Source: a virus. From it: 36,229 nt of DNA. A program made the position numbers and the translations under genes. Positions 6,279 to 12,865 of the stretch are shown one piece after another (the first letter of the stretch is position 1; each line of letters opens with the position of its first letter). A model generated the notes under the pieces. The model saw nothing but the letters and a program-made list of their open reading frames with translations. It did not search any database and was not told the origin of the DNA. The stretch covers positions 1-36,229 of the IMG/VR virus record IMGVR_UViG_3300046535_001899; one strand, written 5' to 3'.

Positions 6279-6679
6279 CACACTACCTCCGGAAGCGTCG
6301 TCTGCCCGCTCGCCTCGTCGGCCTTCCGCCGTCGCGTCTCGGCCGCGCTCTTCACGTGGTCGGCATGGTCATGTCGCAGGTGGCATTTTTGACAAAGTGC
6401 CGCGAGGTTGTCGTCCGCGCAATTCTCCGGGCTCTTGTCGTGCACGTGCGCGATCGTCAGCACGATCTGAAACACGCGCGGCGGATAAGGACGCCCGTAG
6501 TCGCGCGGCACAGCGTCCTTGTCGCACGGGTGGAAGTCGCCATCCCAGTCGCGGTATCCCCATGCACGGTTCTCGACGCCGCACCACTCGCACTTGTTCT
6601 CGGCGCGCGCGAGGATGCGGGCGCGGATGGCCTTCCACGCCTTCGGGTAGCGGCCTCGGTTGTCGGCTCGAATCGGCAT
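6278..6679 (-). CDS. HNH endonuclease
   Basis: This 133-residue protein has the HNH layout: first zinc pair CEWC (about 30-33), the beta-beta-alpha metal core around LTIAHVHDKSPENCADDNLAALC (about 75-96) with His as likely general base, and the second pair CxxC followed by HLRHD (96-104). HNH proteins nick or cut DNA; in phages they act in packaging (next to terminase), as homing enzymes or in host DNA breakdown. No packaging genes are adjacent here. The ATG at 6679 has GAGG about 8 nt upstream and overlaps the stop of the 27-residue gene (TGATG). Confidence 0.85.
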   Translation of the reverse strand: MPIRADNRGRYPKAWKAIRARILARAENKCEWCGVENRAWGYRDWDGDFHPCDKDAVPRDYGRPYPPRVFQIVLTIAHVHDKSPENCADDNLAALCQKCHLRHDHADHVKSAAETRRRKADEASGQTTLPEVV

Positions 6680-6762
6680 CAGCGGTTCCTCTTGCCGAGC
6701 AGGTCGGCGAACACGAGGCCAACGGCGCAGCACACGGCGAAGATGGCGAGTTCGATGCTCAC
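6679..6762 (-). CDS. 27-residue membrane microprotein
   Basis: This frame runs from a GTG at 6762, overlapping the DUF433 gene's stop as GTGA, to a TGA that overlaps the HNH start as TGATG. It encodes a short hydrophobic helix (IELAIFAVCCAVGLVFADLL) followed by a basic tail GKRNR, a typical single-pass membrane peptide with positive-inside charge. GGAGG lies 11 nt upstream of the GTG. Function unknown. The coupling on both sides is the main reason to believe it is translated. Confidence 0.5.
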   Translation of the reverse strand: MSIELAIFAVCCAVGLVFADLLGKRNR

Positions 6763-7046
6763 TTGAATTGCCTCCTGATGCGCGCCCAGATCCGCCGCCC
6801 GATGCGTGGCAGCTCGAAACGAAGCGCGTCGTTGACGTCAGCGCGCGTCAGGAACGGGTACAGCTCGACGATCTTCTCAATCGAGAAGCCATCCATGAAG
6901 AGCGCGCCGAGCGCGTCGGTGGTGACGCGCGTCCCCTTCACCCGAGGCTTGCCGGAGCAGCGGCCAGGGGTGGCGGTGATGCGGGGCGGGTATGCAACCG
7001 CGGATGGGCCCGAACGCGGGGGCCCACCTTCGCTTGACTTTGTCAT
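6759..7046 (-). CDS. DUF433 family protein
   Basis: Residues about 30-85 match DUF433: GKPRVKGTRVTTDALGALFMDGFSIEKIVELYPFLTRADVNDALRFE. This small helical fold is often the antitoxin or DNA-binding partner of PIN-domain toxins. No PIN gene is adjacent, so this copy is solitary. The N-terminus is an unusual Gly/Pro-rich extension (SEGGPPRSGPSAVAYPP) encoded by the GC hairpin element at 7005-7041. The ATG is set by an ATGA overlap with the upstream gene. Confidence 0.75.
   Translation of the reverse strand: MTKSSEGGPPRSGPSAVAYPPRITATPGRCSGKPRVKGTRVTTDALGALFMDGFSIEKIVELYPFLTRADVNDALRFELPRIGRRIWARIRRQFK
7005..7041 (-). repeat. 37-nt element, copy 1 (AAAGTCAAGCG plus GC hairpin)
   Basis: On the transcribed (minus) strand this reads AAAGTCAAGCG, four unrelated bases, then a 22-nt hairpin with arms TGGGCCC/GGGCCCA around 8 nt. 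The other copy is at 16998-17034 in the rightward operon, also in the transcribed sense and in the same reading frame. The hairpin cores match at 21 of 22 positions when both are read on the plus strand. Confidence 0.75.
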
Positions 7047-7891
7047 GAGAAGGCCTCCGGGTGGGCGGCGCGCAGGCAGTCGAAGAGGCGCCCGCGGTCG
7101 TCGTCGGGCAGGCGCGCGATGGTGCGGAGAAGTTTCGCCACCTGGTTGTCCTCGACGCCGAGCGCCTCGCGCACGACGGCGTTGATCTTCCGCTGGAGCC
7201 TCTTCCGCTCCGGCTCCGTCTTTGGCTTGGGCTCCGCCTTTGCGACGTCAGCAGCGGCGAGCGCGACCTCCGTCACCTTCGCTGCTTGCTCAGGCGTGGG
7301 GTTCTTCGGCCCGAGCTTCGCGGCCTCCTTCTGGCCGAGCAGGCCGGCCTTGTAGAGCTCGCGGGCGGGCTCGGGGGCGCGCTCAGCGATAGCGCGCACG
7401 GCCTCAGCCTGACGCTTTGACGCTACCGCACCGGGTGCGGTTTGCGACGCTACCGCACCGGGTGCGGTTTGCGAGAAATGCCCGTGCTCCACCCGCGGCT
7501 TGTCGGCAGGGTTCTGCGCCGGCGCCACGGTCACGAGCTGGAGTGTGCGCCCAGCATCCTGCCCCGCTTCGATGAGCGCCGCCTCCATCGCCGGCTTGAT
7601 TTCGGGCCACGGACGTCCGAGGCCCCACGGCTGCCGCTCGGCGCAGAACGCTTCCCACGCGCGATACGGCTGCCCGACTGGATCCTTCAGCATCGTCCAC
7701 GCGCGGTTCTGGATGGCAAGGTCGACGCAGCCCTTGAACTGCTTGGCCCAAAAGGAAAGGTCCTTGACCATCCCGCCCATGTCGAGGCGGAGGCGCTCGG
7801 CCCACTCGACGGTTCCGACCTCGGCCGCTACCTTGCCGAAACTCGGCACGTCGACAAGCTCAGGCTCGCGCTTTGGGGTCCGCGCAGCCAT
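7043..7891 (-). CDS. Unknown phage protein with a duplicated 9-residue segment, 282 aa
   Basis: The N-terminal 100 residues form a coherent unit (LSFWAKQFKGCVDLAIQNRAW, YRAWEAFCAERQPWGLGRPW) reminiscent of phage replication-associated proteins, though I cannot name the family. A linker follows with SQTAPGAVA twice in tandem (27-bp perfect duplication at 7419-7472). The C-terminal half is charged and helical (RKRLQRKINAVVREALGV, LLRTIARLPDDDRGRLFDCLRAAHPE). The ATG at 7891 lies 3 bp past the helicase stop, so it is probably co-translated with the helicase and may act with it. Confidence 0.7.
   Translation of the reverse strand: MAARTPKREPELVDVPSFGKVAAEVGTVEWAERLRLDMGGMVKDLSFWAKQFKGCVDLAIQNRAWTMLKDPVGQPYRAWEAFCAERQPWGLGRPWPEIKPAMEAALIEAGQDAGRTLQLVTVAPAQNPADKPRVEHGHFSQTAPGAVASQTAPGAVASKRQAEAVRAIAERAPEPARELYKAGLLGQKEAAKLGPKNPTPEQAAKVTEVALAAADVAKAEPKPKTEPERKRLQRKINAVVREALGVEDNQVAKLLRTIARLPDDDRGRLFDCLRAAHPEAFS
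7419..7472. repeat. Perfect 27-bp tandem duplication, each unit holding a 17-nt palindrome
   Basis: Units 7419-7445 and 7446-7472 are identical. Each contains ACCGCACC-G-GGTGCGGT (7425-7441 and 7452-7468), a palindrome with 8-bp arms. Being 27 bp, the duplication keeps the reading frame of the 7043-7891 gene and adds nine residues. Confidence 0.95.
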
Positions 7892-7894
7892 CGA

Positions 7895-9403
7895 TTACTC
7901 CGCTGCCTCGTGGTTTCCCCACCACCCGAACCCGATCGCGAGCTGGATCTTGTGCTCAATGCTGTGCTTCTTCGTGAACGGATACTCGCGCTCGACGCGG
8001 GCGATGATTGCGCTCTCATCCTTGGAGTAGTGGCGCTCGCCCGTGAGTCGAACGTCGGTCGCCTCAGCGCCGAGCGACGCGAATGACGACTTGCCCCTGC
8101 GGGGCGGGACACCGTGGCCGATACCGCGGTCGGCCAGCGCCTGACGCTGCTCTTCCTGGATCGCCGAGATCACTCGACGCATCTTGTCGTCGTCAGGCAC
8201 GAGGATAGTTGCCCGCTGCTCGTCCACCTTCAGGCCGCAGTTCGGGTCGAACCGCGTCGCCCTCGCGAACGCCTGCTCGAGCCACGGCTTCGATCGAAAG
8301 ACGGTGAGGCACACGATGTGCGTGCAGGACTTCACGTCGAGTCCCTCGTACGCCATCTGAACGGTCACCAGTACGCGGCTGTCTGGCTGGTGGCGGAAGC
8401 GGCTCACTGCCTTCTTCGCCTTTGTCCCCTCGAGCGTAATGGCCAACTCGACGCCCAGGTGCGGCCTCTGTCGGACGAGATCCAGGTGAATCGCCTGAGC
8501 CGCCTTCTGGCCCTTCGCAATCACGATGAGCTTAGCCTTGCTGTTGTGGTTCTCGCGGTAGTCCAGGAAGTCGTCGATGGCGGCCGCAACGACATCCTGC
8601 GGATACGCCGTCTCGTGGTCGAGTGTCTTGCTCAGGACGGTCGACGCCATGCGACCGCGTGCGGTGCTCAGCACATGGTCCGTAACCATGCCGTCGCGTT
8701 CGAGATGAACGAGCGCGTCAGTGCACTTGAATTCGGCTTCGATGATCGCGCCATCACGAATCGCGTCCGCTCTCGTGTACTCGATGTCGCACACGGGTAG
8801 ACCGCCGTCGTAGCCCACGAATGAGATCCGCTCCGACGCGTTGTCGCGCTCCATGGTCCCGCTCATGAGAAGGGCGATCTTTGCCGCGCTGATGATGGGT
8901 GCCAGCGCGCGGTGCCATGAAGCGTCGTCTCCGCTATCGATGGACGGATTCGTGGTAACGTGATGGCACTCGTCCACGATCACGAGCACGCGTTTGCCCT
9001 TCATCCACTTGAGGAACGCGCTCTTGTGTGGGGCGAGCTCCTGATACGTCACGATGTAGCCGGCGAAGACGTTGTGAAACCGGAGCTGCTTGGGGCTCTG
9101 CTTGGAGCGAAGACCGTGCTCCGTCAGGAAGTACGTGAGACCTCGCTCACCGTTCGTAAAGTCCTCGCGCCCCTGCTCGCGCAGCGTGTCGCGCGGGACG
9201 ACGAACAGCACTTGGTCGATGATGCCGAGCTTGAGCAACACCGTTGCGAACAGGGCGGCCATGAGCGTCTTCCCGCCGCCTGGCGTGACGAATGCTGCGA
9301 TGATGCGCTTGGTGAAGTGCCCGAGCGAGATGCCTCGGGCAATGTCCACCGCGCGCGCCTGGTGTTTTCGCAGCGGACCAAAATCAGGATGTTCTACGAG
9401 CAC
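7895..9403 (-). CDS. Superfamily 2 DEAD/DEAH-like helicase
   Basis: This 502-residue ATP-dependent helicase or translocase probably acts in phage DNA replication or recombination. Visible motifs: motif Q/I TPGGGKT (about 40-46, Walker A), motif Ia VVPRDTL, motif II DECHH (about 144-148, Walker B), motif III SGTMER, a RecA2 domain with KLIVIAKGQ, GLDVKS, and motif VI QAFARATRFD. The layout resembles type III restriction or RAD25-like SF2 enzymes that open with HQ (LRKHQARAVD). The GTG at 9403 overlaps the preceding gene by 10 bp. The C-terminal 90 residues follow no known motif and end NHEAAE. No nuclease domain is evident. Confidence 0.9.
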   Translation of the reverse strand: MLVEHPDFGPLRKHQARAVDIARGISLGHFTKRIIAAFVTPGGGKTLMAALFATVLLKLGIIDQVLFVVPRDTLREQGREDFTNGERGLTYFLTEHGLRSKQSPKQLRFHNVFAGYIVTYQELAPHKSAFLKWMKGKRVLVIVDECHHVTTNPSIDSGDDASWHRALAPIISAAKIALLMSGTMERDNASERISFVGYDGGLPVCDIEYTRADAIRDGAIIEAEFKCTDALVHLERDGMVTDHVLSTARGRMASTVLSKTLDHETAYPQDVVAAAIDDFLDYRENHNSKAKLIVIAKGQKAAQAIHLDLVRQRPHLGVELAITLEGTKAKKAVSRFRHQPDSRVLVTVQMAYEGLDVKSCTHIVCLTVFRSKPWLEQAFARATRFDPNCGLKVDEQRATILVPDDDKMRRVISAIQEEQRQALADRGIGHGVPPRRGKSSFASLGAEATDVRLTGERHYSKDESAIIARVEREYPFTKKHSIEHKIQLAIGFGWWGNHEAAE

Positions 9404-9717
9404 ACGATCTCCTCTCCATCCACTTCCACCATCCGAAACAGCGTCCCCAGCACCGCGACGACGCGCGCGACGAGCCCCGCGACCTCGGCGAGCTCCGGCA
9501 GCGCCTCCCTCACGGCGTAGACGTGCGCGAGCACCACGTCGTCGCGACCGACCTGGCCGCAGACGAGCCGCACGACGCGGAGGTCTTCCGGCTCTCCGAC
9601 CAGGTACTCGAGCGCGGTCATCGGGGCGCCGTGGCAGCCGCAGAAGCCGGGGCGGACTTCCTGAAAGCCGGGAGGGATGCCGAGGACGCCGGGCGGGATG
9701 AGGGCGAAGAACGTCAT
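9394..9717 (-). CDS. Unknown small protein, 107 aa
   Basis: Starts at the ATG at 9717 (ATGA overlap) with MTFFALIPPGVLGIPPGFQE, continues with a CGCHGA motif and then a helical region (DDVVLAHVYAVREALPELAEVAGLVARVVAVLGTLF). The Leu/Val-rich C-terminal half could pack against a partner or membrane. No family is recognised. It overlaps the helicase start by 10 bp. The same frame stays open far upstream, but those residues are Arg-rich shadow of the next gene. Confidence 0.55.
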   Translation of the reverse strand: MTFFALIPPGVLGIPPGFQEVRPGFCGCHGAPMTALEYLVGEPEDLRVVRLVCGQVGRDDVVLAHVYAVREALPELAEVAGLVARVVAVLGTLFRMVEVDGEEIVCS

Positions 9718-10142
9718 CGCTCGGAGCTCCCCGGCTCCCGCTGGTCGAGAATCCAGCGAAGGGCCGCCTCGTGGTCGTCGAACGTCACCAGCTCGAAGAC
9801 GGACGGCGAGAAGAAGATGCTCCGGCCGCCATCGCCGCTGACGACGAGCCGCGGGCCGTCGTAACGGCCGAGCGCGAAGCCGAACTCGATCCACGCGCCG
9901 ACGGACGGCATCGACGGCACGAGCAGCCAAAAGATGTCGGCCTCGTCGATGGCCTCGGTGTCGCCCAACGCGCACGCGTCGCGCACGTCGACGGGCAAGT
10001 CCGCGTCCGTCATCCCTGCGGCGCGGGCGGCGGCGACGTCGCGGTCCCAGCGGTGCACGTGATGCCCTGCGGCTTCGAGGCGATCCATGTAGCCCGTGGC
10101 GAGCGAGAGCTCCGCGGACGCCGTGCTCAGGTAGACGTTCAT
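9714..10142 (-). CDS. Nucleoside 2-deoxyribosyltransferase-like protein
   Basis: These 142 residues match the nucleoside deoxyribosyltransferase/DUF4406-like fold. They begin with a strand (MNVYLSTAS), have a central DEADIFWLLVPSMPS (about 67-80), and then GAWIEFGFALGRYDG, where Glu (about 86) occupies the place of the family nucleophile. The segment RWDRDVAAARAAGM lies where a substrate loop is expected. Family members transfer deoxyribose between bases or hydrolyse nucleoside bonds; related folds also act in nucleotide signalling. In a phage this could serve base salvage, DNA modification or interference with host signals. ATG set by ATGA overlap. Confidence 0.65.
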   Translation of the reverse strand: MNVYLSTASAELSLATGYMDRLEAAGHHVHRWDRDVAAARAAGMTDADLPVDVRDACALGDTEAIDEADIFWLLVPSMPSVGAWIEFGFALGRYDGPRLVVSGDGGRSIFFSPSVFELVTFDDHEAALRWILDQREPGSSER

Positions 10143-10570
10143 CGGCAGCCCTCAAGCGCCATGCGCATGACGTCCTCGCCGACGAGCTCACGAAGAAGCG
10201 GAAGCAGCCTGGCGAGCAGCGGTCCTCGAGCCGCGGGGACGAACGCCACGACGAGCAGGAGGTCCCCGAGGTCGAAAGGGGCGTCGCCCCGCACGGCGTC
10301 GCGCGCAGCGTCGCGATCGCACGCGAGAGCGGCCCCGACGTCAGCGTTCGAGACGGCCGCAGCGGCGAAGGACTCGAGTAGCAGTGCAGCTCGAACGGTG
10401 CGCGCGGCACCGCGCTTCGGGTTCCGCACCCTGCCCGCCCTTTCAGCCCTCGCGTTGGGCTGAGCGTTCGCCCCGCCCGTGGTCACGAATAGGGCATGCG
10501 CACCGCTACCGCTCAACCGCTTCGGCCTGACCGCTTCGCTCTCGTCTTCCCGGACAACACGCAAGCCCAC
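10139..10570 (-). CDS. Possible helix-turn-helix regulator, 143 aa
   Basis: The GTG at 10570 has GAGG 6 nt upstream. The N-terminal 55 residues are basic and disordered. Residues about 70-105 (VSNADVGAALACDRDAARDAV, RGDAPFDLGDLLLV) are spaced like an XRE-type helix-turn-helix ending in the usual G-x-x-P-x-x-L-x-D-L segment. The C-terminus is hydrophobic (ARGPLLARLLPLLRELVGEDV). Its place two genes after the Cro-like gene suits an early regulator, but the match is weak and it could be something else. Confidence 0.5.
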   Translation of the reverse strand: MGLRVVREDESEAVRPKRLSGSGAHALFVTTGGANAQPNARAERAGRVRNPKRGAARTVRAALLLESFAAAAVSNADVGAALACDRDAARDAVRGDAPFDLGDLLLVVAFVPAARGPLLARLLPLLRELVGEDVMRMALEGCR

Positions 10571-10624
10571 GATTCACCTCCGGTCGAAAACCTCGCCGCT
10601 CTCGTCGAGCGGGCCCGCCGAGCC

Positions 10625-11029
10625 CTACTCCGCGCCCGCGTCCGCTACGTCGAGCTCCCGGGCATCGCTGCGAACGACGTCACCGGTCCGCAGCCCCCGG
10701 AGGCTCGCGACCTGCCGAAGCAGCGCGAGAGCGAGGAGCAACTGCGGCCGGTCGAGATCGATCGACGCATCCCGCACCAGCTCGGCCGCATCACCGAGCG
10801 CGTTGCCAACGGCGCGCAGAAGGGCGCTGTCGTCGAGCTCGTCTTCGACGGTGAGGCTTGGTGCCTCGAGCGCGGCGATCAGCGCCCGCCGCGTCGCCTC
10901 GGCTTCCGAGCGCGTGCCCCAGCCGCCGATCCCGGAGACGGCGGAGCCGACGACGGTGACGGAGTGCCGCTCGCGCGGGCCGCCGTAGTGGCCGCCGGTG
11001 ATGATGACGATGCGGTCGGCGAGGGTCAC
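10625..11029 (-). CDS. Unknown protein, 134 aa
   Basis: Starts at a GTG at 11029 overlapping the stop of the Cro-like gene (GTGA). The N-terminal part (LADRIVIITGGHYGGPRERHSVTVVGSAVSGIGG) is strand and glycine rich. The rest is helical and acidic (EAEATRRALIAALEAPSLTVEDELDD, LLALALLRQVASLRGL). No family is recognised. As the second gene of the leftward transcript it should be made very early. A 54-bp gap follows before the next gene, longer than elsewhere in this operon. Confidence 0.55.
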   Translation of the reverse strand: MTLADRIVIITGGHYGGPRERHSVTVVGSAVSGIGGWGTRSEAEATRRALIAALEAPSLTVEDELDDSALLRAVGNALGDAAELVRDASIDLDRPQLLLALALLRQVASLRGLRTGDVVRSDARELDVADAGAE

Positions 11030-11307
11030 GCTGCACCCTTCGTGCGAGGGCGCGCTTGCCTCGTCCACGGAACGACAGCCCCCAGGTCGCGCTCGACGTC
11101 ATCCCCCCAAAGCGCGACCGGAATCTTGTTCCGCGTCCACTTCGCGATTCGCATGCGGACCGGAAGCCCAGGCCGGCTTCGCCCCTTGATGTATTGGGTG
11201 ACGGCGGCGCCGCTCACGCCGAGCGCCTCGGCGGCTTCGCGCTGCGTGATGCCGGCCGCCCCGATGAAGGCGGCGAGCGCTACGGCGGCAGGACCAGGTT
11301 CGAGCAT
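11026..11307 (-). CDS. Cro-like helix-turn-helix regulator
   Basis: This 93-residue protein has a classical XRE helix-turn-helix (about 20-50: GITQREAAEALGVSGAAVTQYIKGRSRPGLPVR), where the Q-x-x-A-A-x-x-L-G-V-S-x-x-x-V-T-Q spacing is clear. It is the first gene of the leftward early operon, divergent from a second HTH gene, as Cro or CI are in temperate phages. No Shine-Dalgarno sequence precedes the ATG at 11307; AT-rich promoter-like sequence runs right up to it, which suggests a leaderless or nearly leaderless message. It probably binds the shared site at 11309-11328. Confidence 0.8.
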   Translation of the reverse strand: MLEPGPAAVALAAFIGAAGITQREAAEALGVSGAAVTQYIKGRSRPGLPVRMRIAKWTRNKIPVALWGDDVERDLGAVVPWTRQARPRTKGAA

Positions 11308-11337
11308 TGAACTAAAGTTAAATCAATAGGAATCGGC
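11308..11337. promoter_or_regulatory. Divergent promoter/operator between the two HTH genes
   Basis: These 30 bases are AT-rich in an otherwise GC-rich region. They hold GAACTAAAGTTAAATCAATA (11309-11328), which matches 16 of 20 positions of the site at 12921-12940 read on the opposite strand. Extended to 11307-11326 it forms a dyad TTGA-N2-TAA-N2-TTA-N2-TCAA. TTGAAC (11307-11312) could be a rightward -35 box. Core promoter boxes cannot be fixed by eye. Confidence 0.6.
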
Positions 11338-11943
11338 GTGCAAGGAAAATCGTCCCGGCCGCTGGTTAGCCCCGCTGAACGCGCTGGTAGGGTGCCGGGC
11401 GTGGCAACGGGACGCCCCGCAACTCCCGACGATCGGCGCCGATTCGCGCTTCGGCTCATCGAGGAGTGGCTCGCGGAGGAGGGCCACAACCAGACGATGC
11501 TCGCCGCCCAGATCGGGGTGACCCCGGCCCAGGTCTCGAAGATGCTCACCACGAGACACGGCATCGGGCCGAAGACGGTGACGGGCTTCGCCGAGAAGGT
11601 GCTCGAGATCCCGATGTCCGAGTTCGAGCGTCGCTTCGAGGAATCGCCGGAACGGCAGGGGGAGCTGATGATCCGCCGAGCCCTGGACGCTACGCCGTGG
11701 CCCGAGCTGGAGCGGCTCGTTCGAAATCAGCCCGAGCGCTGGAGCAGCGACACCATCGCCGAGTTGTTGTCGAACGCCGCGCTCGGCGGTCGTCGCCAGA
11801 AGACGGACGAGCAGATCATGGGCGACCTCGACCGCATCGAACGCCGTCGTCGCCGGGGCACCAAAGTCATCGAGCGCGGCGTTACCGCCCGCGACCTCGA
11901 AGATGATGGCGGTCAGCCTGGCAAGAAACGGAGTCTCAAGTGA
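11338..11943 (+). CDS. CI-like HTH repressor candidate
   Basis: This 201-residue regulator has an HTH at about 48-85 (HNQTMLAAQIGVTPAQVSKMLTTRHGIGPKTV). The C-terminal half (LIRNxP-like LVRNQPERWSSDTIAELLSNAAL, then Arg-rich ERRRRRGTKV) has no S24/LexA peptidase motif, so RecA-stimulated self-cleavage is not expected. It is transcribed divergently from the Cro-like gene and sits with a lipoprotein and an ImmA-type peptidase, which fits a repressor removed by proteolysis in trans. The GTG at 11338 has AGGA 6 nt upstream; a GTG at 11401 (VATGRPATPDD) is a credible alternative and would give a 93-bp intergenic region. Confidence 0.78.
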   Translation: MQGKSSRPLVSPAERAGRVPGVATGRPATPDDRRRFALRLIEEWLAEEGHNQTMLAAQIGVTPAQVSKMLTTRHGIGPKTVTGFAEKVLEIPMSEFERRFEESPERQGELMIRRALDATPWPELERLVRNQPERWSSDTIAELLSNAALGGRRQKTDEQIMGDLDRIERRRRRGTKVIERGVTARDLEDDGGQPGKKRSLK

Positions 11944-12233
11944 AGGTGCTACTCGTGGGCGCGGCGCTTCTGATGGGGTGCGCCGATCACGCCGTCGTCC
12001 AGCCGGCCATCCAACCGGAGCGCGACATGCTCGCCATCAACCAGGTCCATAACGCGGACGCGACCCGGAGCTGGTTCGTGCTGCGCGACGCGTGGGGCAA
12101 CGACCACATCGTCTACTGCGACGCCGCGTTCCTCGTGCACCCGAACGCATCGCTCTGCGTTCCGTGGCCGCCGCGCGCGGTCCCCGCCGGGCCGGGAGTC
12201 TCCGCACCCGCACCAGCGCCCGAAGCGCGTTAG
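11940..12233 (+). CDS. Small lipoprotein in the lysogeny module
   Basis: Starts at a GTG overlapping the repressor stop (GTGA). The N-terminus KVLLVGAALLMGC is a short type II signal peptide with lipobox LLMGC, so the mature protein of about 82 residues should be lipid-anchored. The mature part has a conserved-looking core (ATRSWFVLRDAWGNDHIVYCDAAFLVHPNASLCVPW) with two more Cys, then a Pro/Ala tail. Being co-transcribed with the repressor candidate, it should be made in the lysogen, as superinfection-exclusion and other conversion lipoproteins are. That role is inference. Its stop overlaps the convergent peptidase stop within TTAG. Confidence 0.7.
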   Translation: MKVLLVGAALLMGCADHAVVQPAIQPERDMLAINQVHNADATRSWFVLRDAWGNDHIVYCDAAFLVHPNASLCVPWPPRAVPAGPGVSAPAPAPEAR

Positions 12234-12865
12234 CCCGTTTCGCTCGCGTCCTCGTCGCCGAGAAGCGCCACGCGGCGGGGCTGATCGGTGAGGCGCACCT
12301 TGGCGAGCCCCGGTCGCGACCGACCGCTCGCCCATCGTCGTAGCGTGCTCTCGTCGGGCCAGATCCAAGCCTCGGGGCCGCGGACGCGAACGGCGCCAGG
12401 CGAGACGGCGGCGAGCGGGCGCCGCAGCACCTCGCCGATACGGAGCGCGGCCCACGTCTGCGTCGCCCGCACGGCATCCGCGATCTTGCGGAAGTCCAGC
12501 CCGAACTCCTGGTGCAGACGCAGCACGGCGGGCCGAGGCGCCATCACTGCAGCCCCGAAGGCATCGCAGACGCTCTCGATGTCCTCGCCGACGTAACCCG
12601 CGCGCTCGAAGACGTAATGCCCGAGCTCGTGCCCGAGCCAGAACTTCTGGTATTCGAGGGGCGCGCTCCTCTTGATGGCGAAGCGTGGCTGCCCGTTGAT
12701 CCGGTACATCTGAGCGGGCGGGCCGACCATGTTCGCAACGATGTCGACTGCCTGCGGCCCGAGTAGAAGTCGGACGATGCGGAAGGGCGAGGCCGGGACG
12801 TCTGGGTCTAACCCAACTTCCCGGTAGACCCCCGTCGCCTCCGATTCCGCATCCGCCGCCGTCAT
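12230..12865 (-). CDS. ImmA/IrrE-family metallopeptidase
   Basis: This 211-residue protein has the zincin motif HELGH (about 79-83, FWLGHELGHYVFE) and a downstream third-ligand region EDIESVCDAFGAAVMAP (about 94-110), the arrangement of ImmA/IrrE (M78) peptidases. These enzymes cut HTH repressors, as ImmA cuts ImmR to induce ICEBs1 and phage phi105. Here the likely substrate is the adjacent repressor candidate. The C-terminal 60 residues carry a separate segment (PDESTLRRWASGRSRPGLAKVRL). It is convergent to the repressor-lipoprotein pair and divergent from the rightward operon. ATG at 12865. Confidence 0.88.
   Translation of the reverse strand: MTAADAESEATGVYREVGLDPDVPASPFRIVRLLLGPQAVDIVANMVGPPAQMYRINGQPRFAIKRSAPLEYQKFWLGHELGHYVFERAGYVGEDIESVCDAFGAAVMAPRPAVLRLHQEFGLDFRKIADAVRATQTWAALRIGEVLRRPLAAVSPGAVRVRGPEAWIWPDESTLRRWASGRSRPGLAKVRLTDQPRRVALLGDEDASETG

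Noticed and set aside
6278-6679. HNH gene as a homing endonuclease in an intron or intein
   Set aside because: It is a free-standing gene coupled to both neighbours, with no split gene or splice-like borders around it.
9394-10410. Single 338-codon gene covering two neighbouring genes
   Set aside because: Its first two thirds are Arg-rich shadow of the deoxyribosyltransferase-like and upstream genes. The coherent part starts at the coupled ATG at 9717.
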